DNA of 64,000 nucleotides from Mucilaginibacter rubeus (GCF_003286415.2 NZ_CP043450.1:3100001-3164000), one strand, 5' to 3'. Shown: positions 55,801 through 63,489, counted from the first letter of the stretch. Notes: generated by a model from the sequence alone, not told the origin. Numbers and translations are program-made.

Positions 55801-56000
55801 TCCTCAAGCGGAACGATAACGCTTTTCATCACCACCTCGGCATTGGCGCCCTGGTATGATGTTGATACCTGCACCGTTGGCGGCGCTATATCCGGATATT
55901 GGGATATGGGCAATGTAGTAAGGCCCAAAATACCCAGTATTACTATGATTACCGATATTACGGTAGATAGTACTGGTCTTTCAATGAATGTACGTAACAT
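52845..56000 (-). CDS. RND multidrug efflux pump, HAE1 family (AcrB-like)
   Basis: A 1051-residue inner membrane proton-driven exporter. It starts with FIERPVLSTVISVIIVILGI (first helix), then PISQYPDIAPPTVQVSTSYQGA. Two large periplasmic loops and 12 transmembrane helices are seen. The proton-relay aspartates are in GIVVDDAIVVVE (fourth helix). GLLAKNAILIVEFA carries the conserved Lys. It pumps hydrophobic drugs from the periplasm through the outer membrane factor. Middle of the operon tetR-adaptor-pump-channel. Confidence 0.95.
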   Translation of the reverse strand: MLRTFIERPVLSTVISVIIVILGILGLTTLPISQYPDIAPPTVQVSTSYQGANAEVVMKSVIVPLEEQINGVENMTYMTSTASNDGSAAITVYFKQGTDPDLAAVNVQNRVSKATSLLPAEVTKAGVTTSKRQSSMVMVFSLSSDNKSYDEKFLQNYANINLLPQIKRINGVGDASSFGIQDYSMRIWLKPDVMATYGLVPDDVNNALAEQNIEAAPGKVGENDNQSFQYVLKYKGRLTSVPEFENIVIRSSTKGQLLRLKDIARVELGAQSYANATTMNGKPGIAIAIYQTAGSNAHELIKNCEQTIEAASKTFPAGISYTSLFSANDFLDASIEKVVHTLIEAFVLVFIVVFIFLQDFRSTLIPAIAVPVAIVGTFFFLQLFGFTINLLTLFAMVLAIGIVVDDAIVVVEAVHAKLDHGAKSAKAATISAMNDISGAIVSITLVMAAVFIPVSFITGSTGVFYKQFGLTLAIAILISAVNALTLSPALCALLLKPHPEGEHHKTGFLQRFYSAFNTSFDSLTRKYKRSVGFLAAKKWLSIAGILVFAAIFWFLLKTTPSGFVPNEDQGFIIGDVSLPPAASLERTTEVIDKVSGMVRSLPEVESVIRVAGQGILSGAGGSYGLIMIKLKPWDQRTAKGSDVNSVTGKLFGMTAGIKGATILFFAPPTLQGFGNSSGFEFQVQDKTGGDIVKFAEINGKFLGALNQRPEIQYASTFFNTNFPQFLVDVNVAKCKDAGITVNSVLSVLQGYFGGVYASNFNEFGKQYRVMIQADAAYRGTTGSLNNMYVRNANNTMAPISEFVTLKRVYGPESINRFNLFTSISVTGAPKPGFSTGDAIKAIQEVGAKTLPAGYGFEFSGLTREEIASGSQTIFIFMLCLVFVYFLLSAQYESYILPFAVLLSLPIGLAGAFIFARIFGIENNIYLQITLIMLIGLLAKNAILIVEFAVARRRSGESIVQAAIDGSVARLRPILMTSFAFILGLVPLMLASGAGAEGNRSIGTGAVGGMLIGTIFGVFVIPVLFIIFQSLQERISGTPAEQEIEVEEETLA

Positions 56001-56054
56001 ATTATTTATGTTGATGCCGGGCTAAACAGCACAGCTATTGCTATAAAATTTATT

Positions 56055-57221
56055 TTATTCTCCGTAATTAGCCGCTATTTCCTGTGCTTCAGGTTTGATA
56101 ACCGCGCCATCCTTTAAAGTAGCAGCGCCATCGGTAACAACGGTATCGCCTGCTTTAAGGCCATCGGTAACTACATAGAACTGGCCTGCGGTTAAATCCA
56201 TAACCTTGATCTCGGTGTTTTTAACCGCGCCTTTTCCATCAACTACATAAACAAAATGCTTTCCTTGCAGCTCGTAAGAGGCTTTCTGTGGTATAAGCAC
56301 CGCGTTTTTTACAGTTTGTGGAATACGGATAGTAGCACTACCACCACTGCGGATAAGGCCAATCGGGTTAGGGAATGTAGCCCTGTAACTTGCCGATCCG
56401 GTTTCGGTATTGATTAAACCACTGATGGTTTCAACCTTACCTTTTTCGGCATAAGTACTGCCATCAGGCAATACAAGTGATACAGGCGGCGTGTTGGCCA
56501 GCTTCTCGTTCATGGTGCTGCCTTTAACCGATCTTGAAAAATCGAGCAGCTGCTTTTCATTCAGGGCGAAGTAAGCGTATACCTTGCCAATGTTTGATAC
56601 CGTTGTTAACGGTTGTGCTGTTGAACCGGTAATGAGGCTACCTAATTTGTAAGGGATAGCTCCTACTACGCCATCAACCGGACTGGTTATAACGGTATAG
56701 CCCAAATTGGTTTTGGCATTGGCCAAACTGGCTTTTGCCTGGGCAAGGGCGGCTTTGCGAGCTTTCAAAGTATATTCGGCCGATTCAAGCTCATAGTGGC
56801 TGATGATATCTTTTTCAACCAGGGGCTTGGTTTTGTTAACCTGTAACTCGGCCGAGCTTACATCAGCTTCGGCAGTAGCAATGGCAGCATTGGCGGTATT
56901 TACTTCCTGCGCATATTGTGGCGCACTGAGCTTAAAAAGCAGCTGGCCTTTTTTTACCACGCTGCCTTCATCGATATAAATCTGGTCGACATAACCATCA
57001 ACTTTCGGGCGGATCTCAATATTTTGTTGCCCCTGAAGTGTAGCGGGATATTCGCTGTTCAGCGTGGCATCATGTAAACTAATTTTAAAAACCGGGTAAC
57101 TCTGGGGTGGCTGCGGGCCATCTGCGGCCATTGCAGCACCCTGGTTTTGACCACCGCCGCATGACGACAATAAAATTAAGGCGGCACTAAAGCCGGTTAG
57201 CAGTTGAACTGTATTTTTCAT
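56055..57221 (-). CDS. RND efflux periplasmic adaptor (membrane fusion lipoprotein)
   Basis: A 388-residue adaptor of the AcrA/MexA type with a lipobox (LLSSCGGG). Lipoyl half-motifs are QNIEIRPKVDGYVDQIYIDEGSVVKKGQLLFKL and TSPVDGVVGAIPYKLGSLI, on both sides of an alpha-helical hairpin. A beta-barrel domain (about 215-300) follows and a membrane-proximal domain ends it. It links the pump to the outer membrane channel. The ATG at 57221 was chosen because the lipoprotein signal starts there; an ATG at 57266 adds 15 residues. CTTGTAGCTA lies 10-19 bp before it. Confidence 0.93.
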   Translation of the reverse strand: MKNTVQLLTGFSAALILLSSCGGGQNQGAAMAADGPQPPQSYPVFKISLHDATLNSEYPATLQGQQNIEIRPKVDGYVDQIYIDEGSVVKKGQLLFKLSAPQYAQEVNTANAAIATAEADVSSAELQVNKTKPLVEKDIISHYELESAEYTLKARKAALAQAKASLANAKTNLGYTVITSPVDGVVGAIPYKLGSLITGSTAQPLTTVSNIGKVYAYFALNEKQLLDFSRSVKGSTMNEKLANTPPVSLVLPDGSTYAEKGKVETISGLINTETGSASYRATFPNPIGLIRSGGSATIRIPQTVKNAVLIPQKASYELQGKHFVYVVDGKGAVKNTEIKVMDLTAGQFYVVTDGLKAGDTVVTDGAATLKDGAVIKPEAQEIAANYGE

Positions 57222-57230
57222 AAATATAAA

Positions 57231-57244
57231 CTTGTAGCTATTGG
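57231..57244. promoter_or_regulatory. Operator-like half-site before the RND adaptor gene
   Basis: CTTGTAGCTATTGG shares its first ten bases with the palindrome at 51163-51176, and sits at nearly the same distance before a start codon. This suggests control of the RND genes by the tandem TetR proteins as well as by the TetR at 57326. Confidence 0.4.
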
Positions 57245-57325
57245 ATTGAATTGATATAAAAGGCATTGCAGGTATGTGTGTTAATTATTCTGTTTGACAA
57301 ATGCGTTAATAACGGGGTAAATTTT

Positions 57326-57913
57326 TTATTGGAAAATCATTTTACAGATCATCTTCTTTCGCTCATTGATAAGGCAGGCATAGCCCTCATTGCTTAGTTC
57401 AAAAGCTTTTTTGTAAATGGCACTCATAATAAGCGGGTACGACATCAGCGAGAACAGGTTCAGCACAAAATGTACAGGGTTCATCCGTTCGATGTTACCA
57501 GCTTCCATTTCAGTTTTGATCTGCTCCAGGAACATCTGGATATGATGAGGCTTAACCTCGTTGGTGTATTTACAGGTATTTGAATTGAGTTCGGTGATGA
57601 GAAAAGTTTCCTGGTACGGATACGCGTTGGCCTCGGTTAAGAACAGGTCGATAAAGTTTTCGATCTTCTGTTTAAACGGCAGATCGGAAGCCATCACAGC
57701 ATCAAGGCGGGTGGTTAAAGCAAGCATGGCTTCCTTAAACACCTGCTCAATTAAAACATCCTTGGTGCGGAAATAGTAGTTTAACAAAGTGCGACTCACT
57801 CCGGCGGCGTCGGCAATATCCTGGGTATTGGCGTGTAGCCTGCCTTCGGCAAAAAAAATGTGCTTGGCGGTATTCTTAATTAACTGCTCGGCACCGGTAT
57901 CCCTTATTGGCAT
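57326..57913 (-). CDS. TetR family regulator of the RND operon
   Basis: A 195-residue TetR repressor. HTH: ANTQDIADAAGVSRTLLNYYFRTKDVLIEQVF (about residues 29-60), then a helical effector-binding domain. It lies just before the adaptor gene on the same strand, so it is the likely local repressor of the pump operon. The ATG at 57913 was chosen; an ATG at 57928 would add five residues. An inverted-repeat cluster built on TTGTAAT lies upstream. Confidence 0.9.
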   Translation of the reverse strand: MPIRDTGAEQLIKNTAKHIFFAEGRLHANTQDIADAAGVSRTLLNYYFRTKDVLIEQVFKEAMLALTTRLDAVMASDLPFKQKIENFIDLFLTEANAYPYQETFLITELNSNTCKYTNEVKPHHIQMFLEQIKTEMEAGNIERMNPVHFVLNLFSLMSYPLIMSAIYKKAFELSNEGYACLINERKKMICKMIFQ

Positions 57914-58058
57914 AAAAACAAACGGCATTTAACCAGGCACACTATTATGCCCGGCTGCACCAAAAATTGATGACAGGGCAAAATTGCCCCAATTATCGTT
58001 TTTGCAGAATGTTTAAAAGATGGCGCAATATGTCAAAAAGTCGTTTTCGATAAAAAGA

Positions 58059-58126
58059 TTGTAATAGAATAGTAATTTTGATTATACTATTACAACGATA
58101 CTATCACTTTGTAATTAAAATTACAA
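58059..58126. promoter_or_regulatory. Cluster of TTGTAAT inverted repeats upstream of tetR
   Basis: TTGTAATAG (58059-58067) faces CTATTACAA (58087-58095), and a second dyad, TTGTAATTAAAATTACAA, is at 58109-58126 (perfect except for the two central bases). Four copies of the half-site TTGTAAT in 68 bp suggest an operator array for the TetR or AraC proteins encoded on either side. Confidence 0.5.
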
Positions 58127-58159
58127 CAGCACCTATCCAAATAAAGTGGATGGTAATTA

Positions 58160-59059
58160 TTAAGGAGTTTGGCGGTATTTACTGGGACTGATACCGCATT
58201 GTTTTTTGAAAAACTTACTGAAAAAAAATTGGTCGGCAAAGTTGAGATACGCTGCTACCTGGGCTATAGTCAGTGCCGGATCATTCAAGGCTACCTTTGC
58301 CTCCATGATCACTATTTCGTCAATAAACTCGCCTGCCGTTTTACCTGTTACCTCTTTTACAGTTTGGGAAAGATATTTAGGGGTGATGTTCAACATAGCC
58401 GCATAAGCCTGTACGCTTCTTTCCGTCTTGAAATGCTGCGGCAGGATCTTCAGGAAACGAAAAGTTAATTCCTCCTTACGTGTGCCTTTTATCTCTCCTA
58501 ATTTTTCCTGCTTTTTATATAAGGCACTTACCTCATAAATAAAACCGGTGAAAAGGTTCAATAAAACTTCATCCCGAAAAGCCAACTCATCACAGATGTC
58601 TATTTTACTTTCAATGATATCAAGGATTGCTGTAAGCGGGGCCATTGACTTTTCACCGGTAACCAATAAAGGGCTAACCTGCGACGACAAAAAATCAAAT
58701 GCCTCAACATTTTTGGTGTGGATACTGGTAGCCGATAAATAAGTCGAGGTAAATATGACAGAGGTAAGCCTGCAATCTGGCGAAACATTAAGAAACTGGC
58801 GAACGGTATTAGGCGCGATTAGCAGAATGTTGTCCTTTTTTACATTATACTCCAGCAGACCTACATTGATGGAAAAATCGCCCTCATGAACCAGCGTAAA
58901 AGAAAAATGATCTGACCTGAAAGGATACAGAATTGGCACTTCTACATCGCTCGGGTTAAATGAAGTTACATACAAACCCTTATGCTGACTTGTAATGCCA
59001 AGCGGAGCAAGCAATTGCTCCATGGTGTGCGTCTGTACAGGCAGGATCTCTTTTGGCAT
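58160..59059 (-). CDS. AraC family transcriptional regulator
   Basis: A 299-residue regulator with a cupin-like sensor (about 1-180; VPILYPFRSDHFSFTLVHEGDFSINVG is typical) and a C-terminal AraC domain with two HTH motifs (SVQAYAAMLNITPKYLSQTVKEVTGKT and IAQVAAYLNFADQFFFSKFFKKQCGISPSKYR). It is immediately upstream of the efflux operon and on the same strand, separated by the TTGTAAT cluster. It may control the pump or act elsewhere. Confidence 0.92.
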   Translation of the reverse strand: MPKEILPVQTHTMEQLLAPLGITSQHKGLYVTSFNPSDVEVPILYPFRSDHFSFTLVHEGDFSINVGLLEYNVKKDNILLIAPNTVRQFLNVSPDCRLTSVIFTSTYLSATSIHTKNVEAFDFLSSQVSPLLVTGEKSMAPLTAILDIIESKIDICDELAFRDEVLLNLFTGFIYEVSALYKKQEKLGEIKGTRKEELTFRFLKILPQHFKTERSVQAYAAMLNITPKYLSQTVKEVTGKTAGEFIDEIVIMEAKVALNDPALTIAQVAAYLNFADQFFFSKFFKKQCGISPSKYRQTP

Positions 59060-59678
59060 AAGGCAATTATAAGGCTCCTGCGCTAATTTTGCGAATTAAA
59101 TTGAAAACGCGTGGCATTCAAGCTCGCTCTAATAAATATCTTAAATAAAAAAGAGTTATTGCAAGTAGGAAAAAATTGAGATCTATAAAGGAGGAATGAC
59201 ATCTCCACCACGTCATTGCTGTAAGGAACGAAGCAATCCCCTACAGGCAGGTAACGTGCTTAGGGTTATTAAACTTGCATCGTCGCGCTCTTGGCCGCGC
59301 GGGGCCAGGTACTTTTGTCTTGATACAAAAGTACCCAAAAAATCAAGTCAGCAGGGAGGCTTCTTTGCGCTGCCCTCCGCACTGGCCATCGCTTCGGCCC
59401 TTACCCTGCAAAACAAACAGAACCACGGACTGCAATTATTTTGCCCGGCTTCGCACGCGCTTCCTCAACGCTTCTGCAAAAACTTGCTATGCCCCATCCT
59501 TCGCTACTGGCCACCATTGTTCTGTCTGTTTTCACCCGAAGCTTTCCTGCTGACGGAAAACACGCCTTTTTTTTTAACATGTCATGGGTAGGAACGAAGC
59601 CATCCCAAACTATACAGAGCGGCTCTGCTTATCGGGGATTGCTTCGTTCCTCGCAATGACGCTCGTTTTTCCAGTTTA
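59060..59678. other. Repeat-bearing intergenic region
   Basis: 619 bp without a supported gene. Most of it is the repeat unit 59211-59661. The short frames within read through inverted repeats and do not look like proteins. Confidence 0.6.
59211..59661. repeat. Intergenic repeat unit with inverted ends and central palindrome
   Basis: The left end (59211-59241) contains GGAACGAAGCAATCCCC and the right end (59634-59661) contains its complement, as part of about 27 matching bases with small gaps. A third, partial copy is at 59581-59606, forming a local hairpin with the right end. The interior has a palindrome GGTACTTTTGT/ACAAAAGTACC (59308-59318, 59325-59335). Such sequences are known as frequent intergenic repeats in Sphingobacteriaceae (from memory). 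Confidence 0.7.
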
Positions 59679-61022
59679 TCAGCTCATCGACGGGAACGAG
59701 ATCCCCTTTATCTTCCTGAACAATTCAACGGCATACAAGTCTGTCATGCCCGAAACAAAATCAAGGATGGTCTGGATCTTTGAATAATCATCCCCGGCTT
59801 TGGTTAAAAATTGTTTAGGGATCAGTTCGATCAGTTTCTCGTGGTATTTTGAATTATTTTTTAAATACGCGGGAACGAACTCTTCCAATAAACCGCCCAT
59901 TACTTTATAACCGGCAACTTCCTTCTGCACTACTGAGCTATAGTTGTAGATCTTTTTTACAGATACCTTTTCAATAGCTTTCATGGCAGACCGTAGCGGC
60001 TCTTCAATGGCGTCCATTAGTGCAGAATTAAAATCGCCGTTCATTATCTCATTCTGTTTGTCATAAAACAGATTTGAACATTGATTTACCAAAGTATTTA
60101 TTGCTATCGCTCTCAAATAGCCCACCTTAGCGTCACTATCATCAAACTCTTCCAATCGCTCTTCCATTCTGGGGATAGTACACAAAGGCATCAGTAGCTC
60201 TTTCACTTCCTCATAGGAGAGTATTTTAAGGCGATGGGCATCCTCCAGGTCAACAACATTATAGCAAATATCATCGGCGGCTTCAACAAGGTATACCAAT
60301 GGATGTCTTTTGTAAATAAGTTCGTCACCCTCTACCCTGATCAAACCCAAATCCTCAGCTATCTTTTCAAAATCCTGCTGCTCAGAATCGAAGAAACCAT
60401 ATTTTTTCCGGTAGATGATACCCTTTTTATGCCCGGCTACAGATGAACATGGGTATTTTGCTATAGAAGCTATGGTAGAATAGGTTAACGCCAAACTCCC
60501 CCGGCCTTTACCGGCAAATTGATGAGTTAATAACCTTAAGGCGTTAGCATTACCTTCAAAATGCGTCAGATCTTCCCATTGCTGAGCGGTAACAGTTGCC
60601 TTGTAATCTTTACCCGCTCCTTCTGCAAAATAATACGAAATAGCAGATTCGCCTGAATGGCCAAAAGCAGGGTTGCCCAGGTCATGCGCCAAACAAGCTG
60701 CCGCAATCATATTACCAATCTCGCTGATAAGTGGATATTTTTTCTCTACCTCGGGATCTTCCTTAAGCATCCGGTTAAAGTGCATACGCCCTAACGAGCG
60801 TCCTACACTGGCTACTTCCAAACTATGGGTAAGCCGGTTATGTACAAAAATGCTTCCGGGTAATGGGAATACCTGGGTTTTGTTTTGCAACCTCCTGAAT
60901 GGTGATGAAAAAATTATCCGGTCGTAATCCCGCTGAAACTCCGATCTGGCATCGATATGGTTTGCAATATATTTATCCTCGTAACCCCAGCGCTTCGCCG
61001 ATAGTAGCTTATCCCAGTTCAT
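59679..61022 (-). CDS. dgt: Deoxyguanosinetriphosphate triphosphohydrolase (dGTPase)
   Basis: A 447-residue HD-domain enzyme that hydrolyses dGTP (or dNTPs) to the nucleoside and triphosphate. It starts MNWDKLLSAKRWG, the usual beginning. The catalytic HD pattern is seen as FVHNRLTHSLEVASVGR and CLAHDLGNPAFGHSGE, with EAADDICYNVVDLEDAH as the second Asp region. Length is normal. I chose the ATG at 61022. A GTG at 61088 is possible, but a perfect -7 box at 61046-61053 lies between the two, so transcription should begin downstream of 61088. Confidence 0.92.
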   Translation of the reverse strand: MNWDKLLSAKRWGYEDKYIANHIDARSEFQRDYDRIIFSSPFRRLQNKTQVFPLPGSIFVHNRLTHSLEVASVGRSLGRMHFNRMLKEDPEVEKKYPLISEIGNMIAAACLAHDLGNPAFGHSGESAISYYFAEGAGKDYKATVTAQQWEDLTHFEGNANALRLLTHQFAGKGRGSLALTYSTIASIAKYPCSSVAGHKKGIIYRKKYGFFDSEQQDFEKIAEDLGLIRVEGDELIYKRHPLVYLVEAADDICYNVVDLEDAHRLKILSYEEVKELLMPLCTIPRMEERLEEFDDSDAKVGYLRAIAINTLVNQCSNLFYDKQNEIMNGDFNSALMDAIEEPLRSAMKAIEKVSVKKIYNYSSVVQKEVAGYKVMGGLLEEFVPAYLKNNSKYHEKLIELIPKQFLTKAGDDYSKIQTILDFVSGMTDLYAVELFRKIKGISFPSMS

Positions 61023-61045
61023 GATAGTATGATGTGTATGGGCGG

Positions 61046-61053
61046 CAAAAGTA
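61046..61053 (-). promoter_or_regulatory. Candidate -7 box of dgt
   Basis: The minus strand reads TACTTTTG, an exact match to TAnnTTTG, ending 23 bp before the ATG at 61022. It supports that start rather than the upstream GTG. Confidence 0.5.
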
Positions 61054-61090
61054 GCCATTATCCCCGAAAGAAATACCTGCCGTTGCACCG

Positions 61091-61378
61091 GAGGAAGATC
61101 GTTTTGAAATAAGCAGAGGATACGAGGCTCCTATGGAGCCGGATTTGACGTTACTTTTGCTATAAACACGATACTCCTGACGGAGTTATACCTATTGTAA
61201 ACTCATAACAGGAGTATCCCAATTGTCTCGTTCTAAAAAAAGTTTACAGATTTTGAGATAATCCAGTTATGAGTTTACAATGTGCTACTCACAACTCCAG
61301 CGGAGTTGCGTGTTTGTAGCTAAACGCAAGTCAAGTTCTTGGGCTCCGGATGGAGCCTCGTTCTAAAAATGATTTCCT
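61091..61378. repeat. Nested-palindrome intergenic element, copy 2
   Basis: Outer arms CGAGGCTCC (61123-61131) and GGAGCCTCG (61352-61360) enclose GCTATAAACACG (61159-61170) with CGTGTTTGTAGC (61309-61320). The innermost pair is TTGTAAACTCATAAC (61195-61209) and its exact complement at 61266-61280. Self-complementary ACTCCTGACGGAGT and ACTCCAGCGGAGT lie between. The ends and the internal CTATAAACACG match the MITE-like element at 26596. It fills most of the gap between dgt and the antiporter. Confidence 0.75.
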
Positions 61379-61382
61379 AAGC

Positions 61383-61485
61383 TTACACCACCTCAAAATG
61401 CTGCCTCAATTTTTCTTCTTCCAGGTCAAGCAGATCTAATTGCTGCTTTACTATTTCATCGCTGATGTTTTTTTATTTAGAGTTA
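61383..61485 (-). pseudogene. Duplicated 3' end of the antiporter gene
   Basis: This segment repeats the last 29 or so codons and the stop of the antiporter gene (offset exactly 250 bp). On the minus strand it encodes NISDEIVKQQLDLLDLEE and the rest of the same tail, then TAA. In 89 aligned bases (61386-61474 with 61636-61724) there are three differences, all synonymous. Upstream of it the alignment has indels and the frame is closed, so it is not a complete gene. Confidence 0.75.
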
Positions 61486-61630
61486 GCTTTACAATTTCTA
61501 TAAACATGGTACTTCTACGGAGTTTTTCTATGTGCGCTTTCCTAACTCCGTAGGAGTACCCATGTTTGTAGGGAAAATCAATCGAGTATTGGCTCCGTAG
61601 GTGCCTCCTGTTCTAAAAGTGATTCCCTAA
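61486..61630. repeat. Nested-palindrome intergenic element, copy 3
   Basis: CTATAAACATGGTACT (61498-61513) faces AGTACCCATGTTTGTAG (61555-61571), enclosing CTACGGAGTT and AACTCCGTAG. The right part (GGCTCCG near 61591, then TTCTAAAAGTGATTCCC) matches the right end of copy 2 at an offset of 250 bp. It lies between the antiporter's true 3' end and its duplicate. Confidence 0.7.
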
Positions 61631-61632
61631 AC

Positions 61633-63246
61633 CTACACCACCTCAAAATGCTGCCTCAACTTTTCCTCTTCCAGATCAAGCAGATCTAATTGCTGCTTTA
61701 CTATTTCATCGCTGATGTTTTCCTTTTTATTGAGCGTTAACAGCAGATCGCGCTGTTGAGCCATAACATCGTTTAAGATCATGCGGTAATCGTGGTAAAA
61801 TTCGCTGGCGCGCTGTTCGTTGTTATCTTTTTCCCAGTCTTTCAGCAGTTCCATATCGGCACTTAGCCTCAGTCTGAATGCCTTGATCATATCATTACCA
61901 TCTAAACGGTCGGCGTATTTATCTTCAAGTATCTGTAAAGCCAACTTTGATAACTTCTTCCTAACCAACTGTTTTTGCTGTTCATGTGAGCCTGTATAGT
62001 CACGATCGGGCAGGTTTACAAGTTTCACTAATATGGGCAAGGTAAGCCCCTGAACAACCAGTGTAAATATAATGACAACAAATGTGATAAACAGGATAAG
62101 GTTCCGTTGAGGAAAGGCTACGCCGGAAGGTAAAAGCTCAGGGATACTCAGCGCCGCAGCAAGTGAAACCACGCCACGCATGCCTGTCCAGCCGAGTAAT
62201 AATGGCCCTTTCCAACCCGGACTTGGATCGGCGGTAGTGATGTAACGGCTGATAAAGACCGTAAATATTGTAGCGCCGTAGGTGCTTGCCAGGCGGGCAA
62301 GTATCAGCACACCGGTTATGATCAAACTATAATTTATAGCCGGTTTTAACCCTTCAGGACCAAGCGCCTTTATAATAACAGGAAACTCCAACCCTATTAA
62401 AATAAAAACAAAACCGTTTAGCACAAAAGCTACTGTTTCCCAAACATTTACCCCCTGCAACCTGCTGCGATAGCTTAATATCACCTGCCGCTGCGATGAA
62501 AGGAATAAACCGCCGCTCACTACTGCCAACACACCCGAAAAGTGAAACTCTTCTGCAGCCATGTACATCACATACGGTGTGATAAACGTGAGGATAATAT
62601 CAATATTAGCCGTAGTTGGTAACCACCTGTGTATGGTATAAAAAATCAAGCCCACAGCCAGGCCGATAACTATACCCATTACTATCACTAAAACAAAGCT
62701 TAAGGCAGCCTGACCAAAAGCAAACTTACCGGTAAGCACAGCGGCCAGTGCAAACCTGAAGATCACCAAACTCGATGCATCGTTCATGAGGCTTTCACCT
62801 TCAACAATGGCTACAAATCGTTTAGGAACCTTAACGTTTTTCAGAATATTACTGGCCGATACAGCATCAGGTGGTGAAATTATCCCTCCGAGCAAAAAAC
62901 CAAGGGGTAAGGTGAACCCAGCGATAAGACTATTGGATACAAAGGCTATCAAACATGAGGTTAAAATAACTATCAGGAATGCAAAACTTGAAATTATCCT
63001 GCGCCATTTCCAAAAATCTTTCCAGGATGTGTTCCAGGCAGATTCATAGAGCAAGGGCGGTAAAAAGATTACAAAGATCAGATCGGGATTTATTTCAATG
63101 CCTTTTAAAAACGGCACGAAACCCAGGGGCAAACCAATAAGTACAAGTAATATGGGATAGGCGATTTTTATCTTCTGCCCAAGCATTACAACAGACAGAA
63201 TAACAAGCAATAAGCAGGTACATTGGACAATAAGGTGATGCAGCAT
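61633..63246 (-). CDS. CPA1 family Na+/H+ antiporter
   Basis: A 537-residue inner membrane antiporter with about 12 transmembrane helices. Family motifs are the conserved PPLLYESAWNTSW, the GGIISPPDAVSASNIL helix, and EGESLMNDASSLVIFRFAL with the ion-binding Asp. A GWTGMRGVVSLAAALSIP helix is also typical. The cytoplasmic tail (about 430-537) is charged and helical. It exchanges external H+ for internal Na+ (or K+), serving pH and salt tolerance. The ATG at 63246 was chosen; 63261 would add five residues. Its 3' end is duplicated downstream at 61383-61485. Confidence 0.93.
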   Translation of the reverse strand: MLHHLIVQCTCLLLVILSVVMLGQKIKIAYPILLVLIGLPLGFVPFLKGIEINPDLIFVIFLPPLLYESAWNTSWKDFWKWRRIISSFAFLIVILTSCLIAFVSNSLIAGFTLPLGFLLGGIISPPDAVSASNILKNVKVPKRFVAIVEGESLMNDASSLVIFRFALAAVLTGKFAFGQAALSFVLVIVMGIVIGLAVGLIFYTIHRWLPTTANIDIILTFITPYVMYMAAEEFHFSGVLAVVSGGLFLSSQRQVILSYRSRLQGVNVWETVAFVLNGFVFILIGLEFPVIIKALGPEGLKPAINYSLIITGVLILARLASTYGATIFTVFISRYITTADPSPGWKGPLLLGWTGMRGVVSLAAALSIPELLPSGVAFPQRNLILFITFVVIIFTLVVQGLTLPILVKLVNLPDRDYTGSHEQQKQLVRKKLSKLALQILEDKYADRLDGNDMIKAFRLRLSADMELLKDWEKDNNEQRASEFYHDYRMILNDVMAQQRDLLLTLNKKENISDEIVKQQLDLLDLEEEKLRQHFEVV

Positions 63247-63250
63247 GTAG

Positions 63251-63258
63251 CTAAAATA
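63251..63258 (-). promoter_or_regulatory. Candidate -7 box of the antiporter gene (leaderless)
   Basis: The minus strand reads TATTTTAG-CTAC-ATG. The box differs from TAnnTTTG at one position and stands 4 nt before the chosen ATG at 63246, which supports that start over 63261. Confidence 0.4.
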
Positions 63259-63481
63259 CAATTATTCAACGAGTAAAGTTTGCTTCTTCTTGTGTTAAGC
63301 ACCTTAAAAAGGTCCGAACAAATAACCGTTTTGACTGTTCTGATAACATTAACTTAATTTTTGAATAAAAAATTGAGATAGAAAAAGATAAAATGCTAAA
63401 GAACAGCAATAAAAAATAAAAATAAAGTCATTTTATATCAAAAAAAATACAAAGTCATTTCTATAGCTTCAAAAATTTTGG

Positions 63482-63489
63482 TAATTTCG
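63482..63489 (+). promoter_or_regulatory. Candidate -7 box of the small secreted protein gene
   Basis: TAATTTCG-CAATC-ATG. One mismatch to TAnnTTTG, 5 nt before the ATG at 63495. Confidence 0.3.

Noticed and set aside
59196..59591. Open frame of 131 residues (and overlapping frames) between the AraC gene and dgt
   Set aside because: It runs through the inverted-repeat unit 59211-59661, has no domain and no signal, and overlaps two other open frames. Chance translation of repeat DNA.
61022..61088. Extended N-terminus of the dGTPase from a GTG start
   Set aside because: A perfect -7 box lies within this stretch and family members begin at MNWDKLL, so the ATG at 61022 is preferred.
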